Positions 20,624 through 28,877 of a DNA stretch of 50,983 nt are shown here, piece after piece (position 1 is the first letter of the stretch; the number at the start of each line of letters is the position of its first letter). Under the pieces are notes generated by a model. That model searched no databases. It saw only the letters and a program-made list of their open reading frames with translations, and was not told the origin of the DNA. Origin of the DNA: Cryobacterium tepidiphilum (GTDB lineage Bacteria; Actinomycetota; Actinomycetes; Actinomycetales; Microbacteriaceae); assembly GCF_003716325.1 (NCBI RefSeq), contig NZ_RDSR01000026.1, forward strand, positions 1 to 50,983, given 5' to 3'. The translations under genes were made by a program, and so were the position numbers.

Positions 20624-21886
20624 ATGGCCAACCTGGTGCTCGCGCTCGATCGCCACACGGAAGACCGCCTCATCGGCGACATCGTCGAACACGGACACAC
20701 CGTCGTCGCCCGGCTCGCCACGGCACGCGAACTGATCGCCTCGCTCGAGGCCGGAACGCCCGACGTGATCGTCATCGGGGCGACCCGCGCCCTCCTGACC
20801 TCCGAACTCCTCGCCGCCTGCGACGCCCGCGGGGTGCGCGTGGTCGCGCTCGCCGAGTCCGAGCCCGACCATCGTTACGCGTCATCGCTCGGCCTGCACG
20901 AGGTCGTCGACGGGCAGGCGCCGTGGTCGGAGATCGAGAGGGTGCTCGTCAACGGGGTGACGGTGCCGCTCCGCGTCGGTGACCTCGCCCGGCAGCCGAG
21001 CGCTCTCGATGCGGGGCGGGTGATCGCCGTGTGGGGACCGGCGGGGTCGCCCGGGCGCACGACCCTCGCCATCAACATCGCCGCGGAGATCGCCGCCGCG
21101 GGACACACCGTCGCGCTCTGCGACGTCGACACCTACAGCGGATCTGTCGCCCCGAGCCTCGGCATGCTCGACGAGGCACCCGGGTTCGCCGCCGCCTGCC
21201 GGCTCGCCGGCGCCGACAGCCTCACCCAGGCCGAGCTCGAGCGGGTGGCCCAGCGCTACAACTCCCCGCACGGGGCGTTCTGGGTGCTCACCGGCATCGG
21301 CCGCCCGGCCCGGTGGCCGGAACTCTCGGCCGAGCGGGTCGGCGCAACGCTCCGGGCGGTGCGGCACTGGGTCGACTACGTCGTGCTCGACACCGGCTTC
21401 AGCCTCGAGTCCGATGAGGAGATCTCGAGCGACCTGTTCTCACCGCGCCGCAACGCCGCCACCCTGGCGGCCCTGCGGGAGGCCGACCAGGTGGTCGCCT
21501 GCGGGCTGGCCGACCCGGTCGGCATGTCCCGGTTCCTGCGCGCGTGGGGCGACCTCGCCGACCTCGTCACCACGGAACGGGTCACCGTCGTGATGAACCG
21601 CGTACGCTCCACCGCGATCGGCATGAACCCGAACGGCCAGGTGCAGTCCACGCTGCGCCGGTTCGGCAACATCGGCTCGGTCGTTCTCGTGCCGCATGAC
21701 CAGCACGCAACGGATGCCGCGGTGCTGGCCGGCCGCACCCTGCGGGACGCGGCGCCCCGGTCCGCGGTCCGGGCGCGCATCCGCCAGCTCGTGCACGCCG
21801 AACTGGTTCCCGAGCCCCAGCCGGTGCGGGCCGCGCGACGGAGCCGCGCCGTCGCCGGCCTTCACGCCCGGCGGGCCACCGGCTGA
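20624..21886 (+). CDS. CpaE/MinD-like P-loop ATPase
   Basis: 420 residues. An N-terminal receiver-like domain (about 1-110, without an obvious phospho-Asp cluster) is joined to a MinD/ParA-type ATPase whose P-loop reads GPAGSPGRTT at 138-147, with Arg145 where Lys is usual. Switch-like CDVDTYSGSVAPSLG and VVLDTGFSLE follow, then NRVRSTAIG, and a basic tail. Such proteins localise Flp pilus machinery. Translation is probably coupled to the CpaB-like gene. The last 25 bp overlap the convergent transporter gene. Confidence 0.83.
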   Translation: MANLVLALDRHTEDRLIGDIVEHGHTVVARLATARELIASLEAGTPDVIVIGATRALLTSELLAACDARGVRVVALAESEPDHRYASSLGLHEVVDGQAPWSEIERVLVNGVTVPLRVGDLARQPSALDAGRVIAVWGPAGSPGRTTLAINIAAEIAAAGHTVALCDVDTYSGSVAPSLGMLDEAPGFAAACRLAGADSLTQAELERVAQRYNSPHGAFWVLTGIGRPARWPELSAERVGATLRAVRHWVDYVVLDTGFSLESDEEISSDLFSPRRNAATLAALREADQVVACGLADPVGMSRFLRAWGDLADLVTTERVTVVMNRVRSTAIGMNPNGQVQSTLRRFGNIGSVVLVPHDQHATDAAVLAGRTLRDAAPRSAVRARIRQLVHAELVPEPQPVRAARRSRAVAGLHARRATG

Positions 21887-22851
21887 GCGCCGTTCTCCGT
21901 CGGCCGAAGCGGCGGATCGCCCGCCACCGACAGGGTCAGCACCGCCTCGCCCACGTGCGGGTCCTGCTCGAGGTCGAGCGCCACACCGCGCAGGGTCTCC
22001 GCGACCGCGCTCTCGGCCTCGTTGCCCACGAGGTCCACCGCTGCCACCAGGAACAACTGCTCGGGGCCGATGTACTCGAGGTGCAGGTAGGTGACCTTCG
22101 CGACGTCAGGGTGCTCCAGCATCCGGGTGATGATGGCCTGCTCGACAACGTCGCTGGTCTCCTGGCCCACCAGGAATCGGCGGTTGCGGTCGATGAGGAT
22201 GACCGCCACCACGGCGAGGAGCACCCCGATGACGATCGACCCGATGGCGTCGAACACGGCCGATCCGGTGAGCTGGTGCAGTAGGAGCCCGAGCGCAGCG
22301 ACCACGAGGCCGACGAGGGCCGCCGAGTCCTCGGCGAAGACCGCGCGCAGTGTGGGATTCGAACTGGCGAGGACCCCCTCGATCGTCCCAACGCCGCGCT
22401 TCTTCGCGCGGGCGTGCGCCTGCCGGAACGCCTGCAGGAAGGAGATGCCCTCCAGCACGAACGACACCCCGAGCACCAGGTACGCGAAGAAGTAGTCGCC
22501 GGCGGGTTCCTCGGAGGTGAGTGAGCTGATGCCGTGCATCACCGAGAAGACGGCGCCGGCCGTGAACAGTCCCATGGCCGCGAACATCGACCAGACGTAC
22601 GCCTCTTTGCCATAACCGAGCGGATGCTCCTCATCGCTCTTCCGGCCGGCTCGCCGCTCTGCGACGAGCAGGAAGACCTCGTTGCCGGTGTCGGCCCAGG
22701 AGTGAGCGGCCTCGGCCACCATCGACGCTGACCCGGTGAGCAGCGCGACAATGGTTTTCGCGATCGCGATCAGCAGGTTGGCGCCGAAGGCGATGAGCAC
22801 TGTGACCCAGCTTCCGCCGCCGCTGTCGGGGGACTCCTTCGGGCTGCTCAC
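21862..22851 (-). CDS. cation diffusion facilitator family transporter
   Basis: 329 residues, GTG start at 22851. Six membrane spans between about 14 and 230, then a cytoplasmic metal-binding-type domain (LVGQETSDVVEQAI onward). Metal-site residues appear as HSWAD (H50, D54) in span 2 and EDSAA (E174, D175) in span 5, closer to the ZnT9/SLC30A9-like subgroup than to FieF (DxxxD/HxxxD). The exported metal, perhaps Zn2+, Mn2+ or Co2+, cannot be told. A -10-like TACCAT (minus strand, 22863-22858) sits 6 nt before the start, so the mRNA may be leaderless. Confidence 0.9.
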   Translation of the reverse strand: MSSPKESPDSGGGSWVTVLIAFGANLLIAIAKTIVALLTGSASMVAEAAHSWADTGNEVFLLVAERRAGRKSDEEHPLGYGKEAYVWSMFAAMGLFTAGAVFSVMHGISSLTSEEPAGDYFFAYLVLGVSFVLEGISFLQAFRQAHARAKKRGVGTIEGVLASSNPTLRAVFAEDSAALVGLVVAALGLLLHQLTGSAVFDAIGSIVIGVLLAVVAVILIDRNRRFLVGQETSDVVEQAIITRMLEHPDVAKVTYLHLEYIGPEQLFLVAAVDLVGNEAESAVAETLRGVALDLEQDPHVGEAVLTLSVAGDPPLRPTENGAQPVARRA

Positions 22852-22884
22852 ACGTGCATGGTAGCCCGGGTCACGGGCGCCATC

Positions 22885-22890
22885 TAGGCT
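22885..22890 (+). promoter_or_regulatory. leaderless promoter -10 of pdtaS (TAGGCT)
   Basis: TAGGCT is 7 nt before the GTG at 22898 and supports that start over the GTG at 22892. Confidence 0.5.
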
Positions 22891-22897
22891 TGTGGAC

Positions 22898-24394
22898 GTG
22901 TCGACGCTCAGTGATCTCGTTCTAGCCCAGGGCCCCAGCAAGGCCGAGGACGCCGACTGGCTGCACCTGCTGGTGGCCGACGGCCAGCTGCTCGCGGACC
23001 TCGCCTTCGCCGACATCGTCGTGTGGGTACCGACCGACGACGGCGGGTTCACTGCCGTCGCCCACGCCCGGCCGTCGAGCTCCGCGACGCTGTTCTACCG
23101 CGACTTCGTCGGCCAGCCGATCAAGAACGAGTGGCGCAAGCAGGTCACCGAGGCGTACGAGACCGGCAGGATCGTCGACTCCACGGCTCCGGACTGGTAC
23201 GAGGAGACCCCGACGCGGGTGCGGGCCGTGCCCGTCATCCGCCGGCTGAGCGCGAGCGGCCCGCAGGTCACCGGCCCCATCGCGATCCTCACCCGGCACA
23301 CCAACCTCAGCGAGGCGCGCACGCCGGGGCGCCAGGAGCTCACCTTCAACGACTGCGCCAACGACCTGTTCGACATGATCGCCAGCGGCGACTTCCCCGA
23401 CCTCGGCGCCCCGACGGGTCCGCGGCGCGGCGCCCCGCGCGCCTCGGACGGGCTGATGCGCCTCGACGTGGAGGGCATCACCACCTTCGCGAGCCCGAAC
23501 GCGCTGTCGGCTTTCAACCGGATGGGCTTCGCCGACGAACTCGAGGGGGAGTCGCTGGCCGAGGTCACCACGGGCCTGCTCACCGGCAACGCCGTCGTCG
23601 ACGAATCGCTGCCGCTCGTCGTGACGGGCCGGGCGCCGTGGCGCACCGACATCGAGGCGCGCGGCGTCACCGTGTCGCTTCGGGCGATCCCGCTGCGCAG
23701 CCACGGCGCGCGCACCGGTGCGATCATCCTCACCCGCGACGTCACGGAGCTGCGGCACCAGGAACGCGAACTGATCACCAAGGACGCGACGATCCGCGAG
23801 ATCCACCACCGGGTGAAGAACAACCTGCAGACCGTGGCGTCGCTGCTGCGCATCCAGGCGCGCCGAACCCACTCCGACACGGCCCGGGAGGCGCTGACCC
23901 AGGCGATGCGCCGCGTGGGCGCGATCGCGGTCGTGCACGACACGCTCAGCGAGGGCCTCAGCCAGATCGTGGACTTCGACGAGGTCTTCGACCGGGTGCT
24001 CCTGCTCGTCGCGGAGGTGGCATCCGCCCACAACACCACCGCCCACCCCACGCTGTCGGGAAGTTTCGGGACCCTGCCGAGCGCGTACGCGACCCCGCTG
24101 GCGCTGGCGCTGACCGAACTCGTGACCAACGCCGTCGAGCACGGCCTGGCCGGACGCGAGGGCGAGGTGGCCATCGAGGCCATCCGCAGCGACGAGGCCC
24201 TCACTGTGCGGGTGTGCGACAACGGATCGGGGCTGCCCGAGGGCAAGGTGGGTTCCGGCCTCGGCACCCAGATCGTGCGCACGCTGATCCAGGGCGAACT
24301 CAGTGGCACCATCGACTGGCACACCATGGTGGGCAGCGGCACCGAGGTGACCATCGAGATCCCGCTGCGATACCTACACCCCACAACGGCGTAA
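22898..24394 (+). CDS. pdtaS: PdtaS-like sensor histidine kinase
   Basis: 498 residues. N-terminal GAF-like sensor (starting MSTLSDLVLAQ, as in mycobacterial PdtaS), a PAS-like domain (about 190-285), then a HisKA_2 dimerisation box IREIHHRVKNNLQTVASLLR near 305-324 and HATPase with LTELVTNAVEHG and CDNGSGLPEG. PdtaS is a soluble kinase that phosphorylates the RNA-binding antiterminator PdtaR; it has been linked to copper and nitric-oxide responses and to ribosome or rRNA control. PdtaR is not in the window. The start at 22898 is chosen by the leaderless promoter and the family N-terminus. whiB1 follows convergently, as in M. tuberculosis. Confidence 0.93.
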   Translation: MSTLSDLVLAQGPSKAEDADWLHLLVADGQLLADLAFADIVVWVPTDDGGFTAVAHARPSSSATLFYRDFVGQPIKNEWRKQVTEAYETGRIVDSTAPDWYEETPTRVRAVPVIRRLSASGPQVTGPIAILTRHTNLSEARTPGRQELTFNDCANDLFDMIASGDFPDLGAPTGPRRGAPRASDGLMRLDVEGITTFASPNALSAFNRMGFADELEGESLAEVTTGLLTGNAVVDESLPLVVTGRAPWRTDIEARGVTVSLRAIPLRSHGARTGAIILTRDVTELRHQERELITKDATIREIHHRVKNNLQTVASLLRIQARRTHSDTAREALTQAMRRVGAIAVVHDTLSEGLSQIVDFDEVFDRVLLLVAEVASAHNTTAHPTLSGSFGTLPSAYATPLALALTELVTNAVEHGLAGREGEVAIEAIRSDEALTVRVCDNGSGLPEGKVGSGLGTQIVRTLIQGELSGTIDWHTMVGSGTEVTIEIPLRYLHPTTA

Positions 24395-24420
24395 CGCCCG
24401 CGACCGGCGCGGGCGTTACG
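24390..24420 (+). terminator. terminator of pdtaS
   Basis: A perfect 13-bp stem, 24390-24402 with 24408-24420, and a 5-nt loop (ACCGG) begins at the stop codon. Confidence 0.85.
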
Positions 24421-24466
24421 TGAGAATCGGGCGCCGCTGGGACGGGCGGCGGCCCGGGATGCGGCT

Positions 24467-24715
24467 CTAGGAGGCGCGGCGGGCGCGAGCGGCGCGGCGC
24501 TTGAGTGCGCGGCGCTCGTCTTCGCTCAGGCCACCCCAGACGCCGGAGTCCTGGCCGGTCTCGAGCGCGTACTGCAGGCAGACCTCGGTGACACTGCAAC
24601 GGGCGCAGACGGACTTGGCCTTCTCGATCTGGTCCACGGCGGGGCCGGTGTTGCCGACGGGGAAGAAGAGTTCCGGGTCAGCCGTGAGGCAGGCTGCTTT
24701 GTCGCGCCAATCCAT
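24467..24715 (-). CDS. whiB1: WhiB1 iron-sulfur transcription factor
   Basis: 82 residues. Four cluster ligands at C9, C37, C40 and C46, the G-V-W-G-G turn near 58-62, and a basic C-terminal tail (RRALKRRAARARRAS). Spacing is as in M. tuberculosis WhiB1, an essential nitric-oxide-sensitive [4Fe-4S] regulator that binds the housekeeping sigma factor. AAGGAG stands about 7 nt before the ATG. Upstream, a perfect 12-bp palindrome at 24744-24755 lies in the leader or promoter. Confidence 0.97.
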   Translation of the reverse strand: MDWRDKAACLTADPELFFPVGNTGPAVDQIEKAKSVCARCSVTEVCLQYALETGQDSGVWGGLSEDERRALKRRAARARRAS

Positions 24716-24743
24716 GGGGGTGCTCCTTATTTGCGGTGTGCAT

Positions 24744-24755
24744 GGCCGATCGGCC
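24744..24755. promoter_or_regulatory. 12-bp palindrome upstream of whiB1
   Basis: GGCCGATCGGCC, perfectly self-complementary, 28 bp before the whiB1 start. The size suits a repressor site, but no factor is assigned. The rest of the 167-bp gap contains a small hairpin (24809-24814/24821-24826) and no gene. Confidence 0.35.
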
Positions 24756-24882
24756 TAGAATGCGGTGAAGGCCCCTTGCAGGAAGGTCAGATCCACAGAT
24801 CGAGATCGGCTCACGTCCCTGTGAGCACCAAGCGGGCCTCAAATATGCTCCCATAATGGTTGGGCCAAATCAATAGTTTTGT

Positions 24883-25347
24883 GTGGGATTTGCTGTGAGA
24901 AGAGACAACGGTCGGACAGTCGCAGACGATGCCGCCCCTGCGCGTGAACGGCACCCGGCGACCCTGCTCGTTCTGGCAGCCCTGCTCGCCCTCGAGGCGC
25001 TCGCGCTGTGGCTCGTCGCGGGGTGGGAGTTCATCGAACTCCTCACCCAGCCGGCGGCTTCCGAGGCCGGAGCCATCGCCCTCCTGGTACTGGTGATCAT
25101 CGCGGCGACCTGGGTGAGCGCCATCGCCGTCAATGTCCTGCGGCGCCGCGGGTGGATACGCGGTGCCGCGGTCACCTGGCAGGTCGTGCAGGTGGCGGTG
25201 GGCATCGGATTCCTGCAGGGCGTCGACGCCAACATCGGGCTCGGCCTCGCCCTCATCATCCCCTCGATCCTGGTGGTGGGGTTGTTGTTCACCCCGTCGG
25301 TGCTGGCGGCCACCGGCGCCAAAGATGCCGGTGCGCGCACATTCTGA
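24883..25347 (+). CDS. small four-span membrane protein, function unknown
   Basis: 154 residues from the GTG at 24883 (a GTG at 24895 is equally possible). A charged N-terminus of about 25 residues is followed by four hydrophobic stretches at about 27-48, 61-85, 95-112 and 117-140. No motif that I recognise. Similar short proteins are common in actinobacteria near whiB1. Upstream AATAGT at 24872-24877 lies 5 nt before the first GTG, suggesting leaderless transcription. Confidence 0.7.
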   Translation: MGFAVRRDNGRTVADDAAPARERHPATLLVLAALLALEALALWLVAGWEFIELLTQPAASEAGAIALLVLVIIAATWVSAIAVNVLRRRGWIRGAAVTWQVVQVAVGIGFLQGVDANIGLGLALIIPSILVVGLLFTPSVLAATGAKDAGARTF

Positions 25348-25352
25348 CCGGA

Positions 25353-25371
25353 ATTCCGACGCGTTCGGAAT
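25353..25371. promoter_or_regulatory. dyad (ATTCCGA-N5-TCGGAAT) before the DUF1684 gene
   Basis: Seven-base arms 25353-25359 and 25365-25371. It may be an operator or a short terminator of the preceding gene; its right arm also supplies the GGAAT of a SigH-like promoter. Confidence 0.4.
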
Positions 25372-25393
25372 AGCCGGCGCGCATCGGGGCGTT
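25367..25393 (+). promoter_or_regulatory. possible SigH/SigR-type promoter of the DUF1684-ABC operon
   Basis: GGAAT at 25367-25371 and GTT at 25391-25393 with a 19-nt spacer, within the consensus GGAAT-N18/19-GTT. About one such match could occur by chance in a window this long, so position before a start codon is the main support. Confidence 0.35.
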
Positions 25394-25402
25394 GACTCCG
25401 GT

Positions 25403-26179
25403 GTGTCCCACACTTCCGACGCCGTTTCCGCGCCCGTGCACGCCCCGTCACACCTCGTCGATCGCGCCCGCGACGGCTGGGCGGCCTGGCGGCAGCGCCG
25501 CCTGCACGCCGTGACCGCGCCGCAGGGGAACCTCGCCCTGGTCGAGACGCGCTGGCTCGGCGACGACGCGTCCGGCAACGAGACGGATGCGACGGCCGGG
25601 CAGCCGCAGAGCGTGACGGTCACCAGGCTGCAGCGCCTGAACCTCGACACGGGCGAGCCGGAGCACGGCATCCGTTTCTGGGACGCCGCCTCCGCGGCCA
25701 TCACCCACTTCGACACCGTCACGGCCTGGGACTTCGATCCGGCCTGGGTGATCTCCGCCCGGTTCACCCCCGTGTCCGCTGACCGGACCATCCCCTTCGA
25801 GCACATCCGTGACAACGGCGGCACGCGCGACCTGGTGGTGCCCGGCGACATCACCTTCACCCTGGGCGGCATCGACTACACGTTCAGCGCCTTCGACGAC
25901 GACGGCACGCTGCTGCTCGTCTTCGGCGACGCGAGCAACGGCCTCCCCGGCGATGCGGGCAGCTACGCCGCCGGGCGTTTCCTGTTCGTCGAGCGCGAGC
26001 GGACGGAGTTCGGCGAGCCCGGCGACGTCGTCCTCGACTTCAACCGCGCCTTCGTGCCGCCGTGCGGTTTCTCGATCCACTACAACTGTCCCATGCCGCC
26101 ACCGAACAACCGTTTCGCCTTCCCGGTGCACGCCGGTGAGAAGGCGGTCCGGTTCCGGGGCGGCCACACCCTGCACTAG
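25403..26179 (+). CDS. DUF1684 domain-containing protein
   Basis: 258 residues, soluble, GTG start at 25403. It has the DUF1684 hallmarks: RDGWAAWRQRR near the N-terminus, a central beta-rich stretch (GDITFTLGGIDYTFSAF, DDDGTLLLVFGD), and the signature DFNRAFVPPCGFS with YNCPMPPPNNRF and a final AGEK. The biochemical role of DUF1684 is unknown. It is 64 bp upstream of, and probably cotranscribed with, a peptide-type ABC transporter operon, which suggests a link with the imported ligand. Confidence 0.88.
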   Translation: MSHTSDAVSAPVHAPSHLVDRARDGWAAWRQRRLHAVTAPQGNLALVETRWLGDDASGNETDATAGQPQSVTVTRLQRLNLDTGEPEHGIRFWDAASAAITHFDTVTAWDFDPAWVISARFTPVSADRTIPFEHIRDNGGTRDLVVPGDITFTLGGIDYTFSAFDDDGTLLLVFGDASNGLPGDAGSYAAGRFLFVERERTEFGEPGDVVLDFNRAFVPPCGFSIHYNCPMPPPNNRFAFPVHAGEKAVRFRGGHTLH

Positions 26180-26243
26180 CGCGCTGCAGCAGCAGGCATG
26201 CGCGCGTCCATTCGTTCCGCATCACCACAGGAGAATTCTGAAC

Positions 26244-27767
26244 ATGATTCGCACAGGGAAGACAACCAGAACGAAGGCCACCACCGCTTTGATCGCGGCC
26301 GGTGCCATCGTCACCCTCGCCCTCACCGGCTGCTCGGTGGGGCAGGGCGGCGGGAAGGCATCCGCTGCCCACGACACCATCGAGATCGGGTCGATCTACG
26401 AACCGCAGAACCTGAGCGCCAGCTCCGGCGGCGGCCAGGGTGTCACCGAGGCGTTCAACGGCAACGTCTACGAGGGCCTGTTCAAGCTCACCGACGCCGG
26501 CGACGTCGAACCGCTGCTGGCGACCGATTACACGATGAGCGACGACGGCCTCAGCTACACGTTCACCCTGCGTGACGGTGTCACCTTCCACTCGGGCAAG
26601 GCGCTCACGAGCGCCGACGTGAAGTCGAGCATCGAGCGCGTGACAGCGGATGACTCGCAGTCGGCCCGCAAGTCGAGCCTCGCCGTGATCTCGGGCATCG
26701 AGACGCCTGACGACAAGACCGTCGTGGTGAAACTCTCGTCCCGATCGATCTCGCTGCCGTACCTGCTGAGCTATATCTGGATCGTGAACAGCGAGGCCAC
26801 CGACCTGAAGACCAGCGAGGACGGCACCGGGCCGTACACGCTGGGGGAGTGGAAGCGCGGCAGCTCGCTGAGCCTCGAAGCCTGGGACGGCTACTGGGGT
26901 GACGCTCCCAAGAACCACGAGGTGGTTTTCAACTACTTCACCGATGCCACGGCGCTCAGCAACGCACTGCTCACGAACGAGGTCGACATCGTGACGAGCG
27001 TGCAGAGCCCCGACGCCCTCTCGCAGTTCGAGAACAACCCCGACTTCGTCGTGAGCGACGGCGACTCCACGACCAAGGAACTGCTCGCGTTCAACGACAA
27101 GGTGGCGCCCTTCGACAAGGTCGACGTGCGCAAGGCCGTCTACTCCGCGATCGACCGTGAGAAGCTGCTGAACTCGATCTGGGGCGACCACGGCACCCTC
27201 ATCGGCTCCATGGTTCCGCCGACCGACCCCTGGTACGAGGACCTCACAGACGTGAACCCGTACGACGTGGACCTCGCCAAGAGCCTGCTGGCGAAGGCCG
27301 GCTACCCGGATGGGTTCGCGTTCACCCTCGACGCCCCCACCTACGACCCGCACCCGGCGGTCGCAGAGTTCCTCAAGAGCGAGCTGGCGAAGGTCGGCAT
27401 CACGATGACGATCAACCCGATCAGCGCCGACGAGTGGTACACGAAGGTGTTCCAGAAGCACGACTTCACCGCCACCCTGCAGGAGCACGTGAACGACCGC
27501 GACGTGGTCTGGTACGGCGACCCCGACTTCTACTGGGGCTACGACAACCCGCAGGTCACGAAGTGGGTGGCCGAGGCCGAGCAGGCGTCGTCGACCGAGG
27601 AGCAGACGGCCAAGCTCAAGCTCGTGAACGAGCAGATCGCGAAGGATGCCGCCAGCGCCTGGCTGTACCTCTACCCGCAGATCGTCGTCGCGTCGAGCGA
27701 CCTCACCGGGTACCCGGTGAACGGCCTGAACTCGCAGTTCTACGCCTACGACATCACGACGAAGTAG
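26244..27767 (+). CDS. peptide/nickel-type ABC transporter substrate-binding lipoprotein
   Basis: 507 residues. Lipoprotein signal peptide with lipobox ALTGC, then an SBP_bac_5 fold beginning IEIGSIYEPQNL; conserved segments LATDYTMSDDGLSYTFTLRD and FNDKVAPFDKVDVRKAVYSA are present. It captures ligand outside the membrane for the permeases downstream. AGGAGA lies upstream of the ATG. Size and family fit dipeptide, oligopeptide or nickel-chelate binders; the ligand is not decided by sequence. A very strong hairpin follows 13 bp after the stop. Confidence 0.95.
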   Translation: MIRTGKTTRTKATTALIAAGAIVTLALTGCSVGQGGGKASAAHDTIEIGSIYEPQNLSASSGGGQGVTEAFNGNVYEGLFKLTDAGDVEPLLATDYTMSDDGLSYTFTLRDGVTFHSGKALTSADVKSSIERVTADDSQSARKSSLAVISGIETPDDKTVVVKLSSRSISLPYLLSYIWIVNSEATDLKTSEDGTGPYTLGEWKRGSSLSLEAWDGYWGDAPKNHEVVFNYFTDATALSNALLTNEVDIVTSVQSPDALSQFENNPDFVVSDGDSTTKELLAFNDKVAPFDKVDVRKAVYSAIDREKLLNSIWGDHGTLIGSMVPPTDPWYEDLTDVNPYDVDLAKSLLAKAGYPDGFAFTLDAPTYDPHPAVAEFLKSELAKVGITMTINPISADEWYTKVFQKHDFTATLQEHVNDRDVVWYGDPDFYWGYDNPQVTKWVAEAEQASSTEEQTAKLKLVNEQIAKDAASAWLYLYPQIVVASSDLTGYPVNGLNSQFYAYDITTK

Positions 27768-27780
27768 CGTTTGGGAGGCA

Positions 27781-27840
27781 CGCGGGTTGAACGCCGCTTG
27801 GCGCGTGGAACGCCATGCGCCAAGCGGCGTTCAACCCGCG
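27781..27840 (+). repeat. 28-bp hairpin between binding protein and permease genes
   Basis: 27781-27804 is the perfect reverse complement of 27817-27840. Four more pairs (one G-U) extend the stem to a loop of only four bases (AACG, 27809-27812). In the middle of an ABC operon such a structure can protect the abundant binding-protein mRNA or attenuate transcription into the permeases. The remaining gap to 27910 has no gene. Confidence 0.9.
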
Positions 27841-27910
27841 CGGCGGGCCAGGGCAACGGATGCCGCGGCTCGCGCGACGAGAGACAGGCAACGACCGGAG
27901 GAGGGCGCGG

Positions 27911-28873
27911 ATGACTCGGTACCTGCTGCGCCGCGCCGCGTTCCTCCTGATCTCGCTGCTCGCGGCGATCGTCGTCTTGTTCGTGCTGCTGCGCCTGCTT
28001 CCCGGCGACCCGGCCAACGCACTGCTGTCGGTGAACGCGACGCCGGAGCAGATCGCGGCGGCGCAGGCGCAGGTGGGCTCCGACCGGCCGCTCGCCGAGC
28101 AGTTCGCGTCGTGGTTCGGCGACGTGCTCACGCTCGACCTCGGCCGCTCGTTCATCAGCTCGCTTCCGGTGGGGCCGGAGATCGTGTCGCGCCTGGCCGT
28201 GACGGTGCCGCTCACCCTGCTCTCGTTCGCGCTCGCCCTCGTGGTGTCGCTCGTCGTCGGCTTCGTCGCCGCCTGGAAGTCGCGCACCTGGTACGGACAG
28301 GCGCTGTCGGCGCTCTCACAGCTCGGTATCGCGGTGCCGGCGTTCTGGGTGGGCATCCTGCTGGTGAGCCTGTTCTCGATCCGGCTGCGGCTGCTGCCCT
28401 CCGGCGGGTTTCCTCGGGACGACTGGGCGGACCCGGCCGACGCCATCCGTTCGTTGACGCTGCCGGTGATCACGATCGCCATCGTCATGAGCGCCAGCCT
28501 CGCCCGGTACGTGCGCTCGGCGACGCTCGACGTGCTCGGCAGTGACTTCCTCCGGAACGCCCGCGCCCTCGGCGCCCCGTTCCGGGTCGCGATGTGGCGG
28601 CACGGCCTCCGCAACGCGTCGGTGCCCGTGATCTCCATCCTCGGCATCGAGCTGGCCACCACGTTCCTCGGCGCCGTCGTCATCGAGAGCGTCTTCACCC
28701 TCCCCGGGCTCGGCAGCATGCTGCTGCGCGCGATCGCCCAGCACGACTACCCCAACATCCAGGGCATCCTGCTGGTGAGCACGGTGGCGGTGCTCGTCAT
28801 CGGATTCCTCGCCGACCTGGTGCAGCGCCTCGTCGACCCGCGGCTGCGCGCGAGCATCTCCGGGAACCGGTGA
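27911..28873 (+). CDS. ABC transporter permease (DppB/NikB type)
   Basis: 320 residues, ATG at 27911. N-terminal span (about 8-28, LLRRAAFLLISLLAAIVV) with the family marker LLPGDPANA, then five further spans. The EAA-like loop DFLRNARALGAPFRVAMWRH near 215-235 contacts the ATPase. It ends 4 bp before the second permease gene. Sequence upstream of the ATG is hairpin and spacer, so longer frames are not used. Confidence 0.95.
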   Translation: MTRYLLRRAAFLLISLLAAIVVLFVLLRLLPGDPANALLSVNATPEQIAAAQAQVGSDRPLAEQFASWFGDVLTLDLGRSFISSLPVGPEIVSRLAVTVPLTLLSFALALVVSLVVGFVAAWKSRTWYGQALSALSQLGIAVPAFWVGILLVSLFSIRLRLLPSGGFPRDDWADPADAIRSLTLPVITIAIVMSASLARYVRSATLDVLGSDFLRNARALGAPFRVAMWRHGLRNASVPVISILGIELATTFLGAVVIESVFTLPGLGSMLLRAIAQHDYPNIQGILLVSTVAVLVIGFLADLVQRLVDPRLRASISGNR

Positions 28874-28877
28874 GCGG

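Noticed and set aside
24809..24826. CRP-like site upstream of whiB1
   Set aside because: GCTCAC-N6-GTGAGC has the half-sites in the reverse arrangement to TGTGA-N6-TCACA; it is just a small hairpin.
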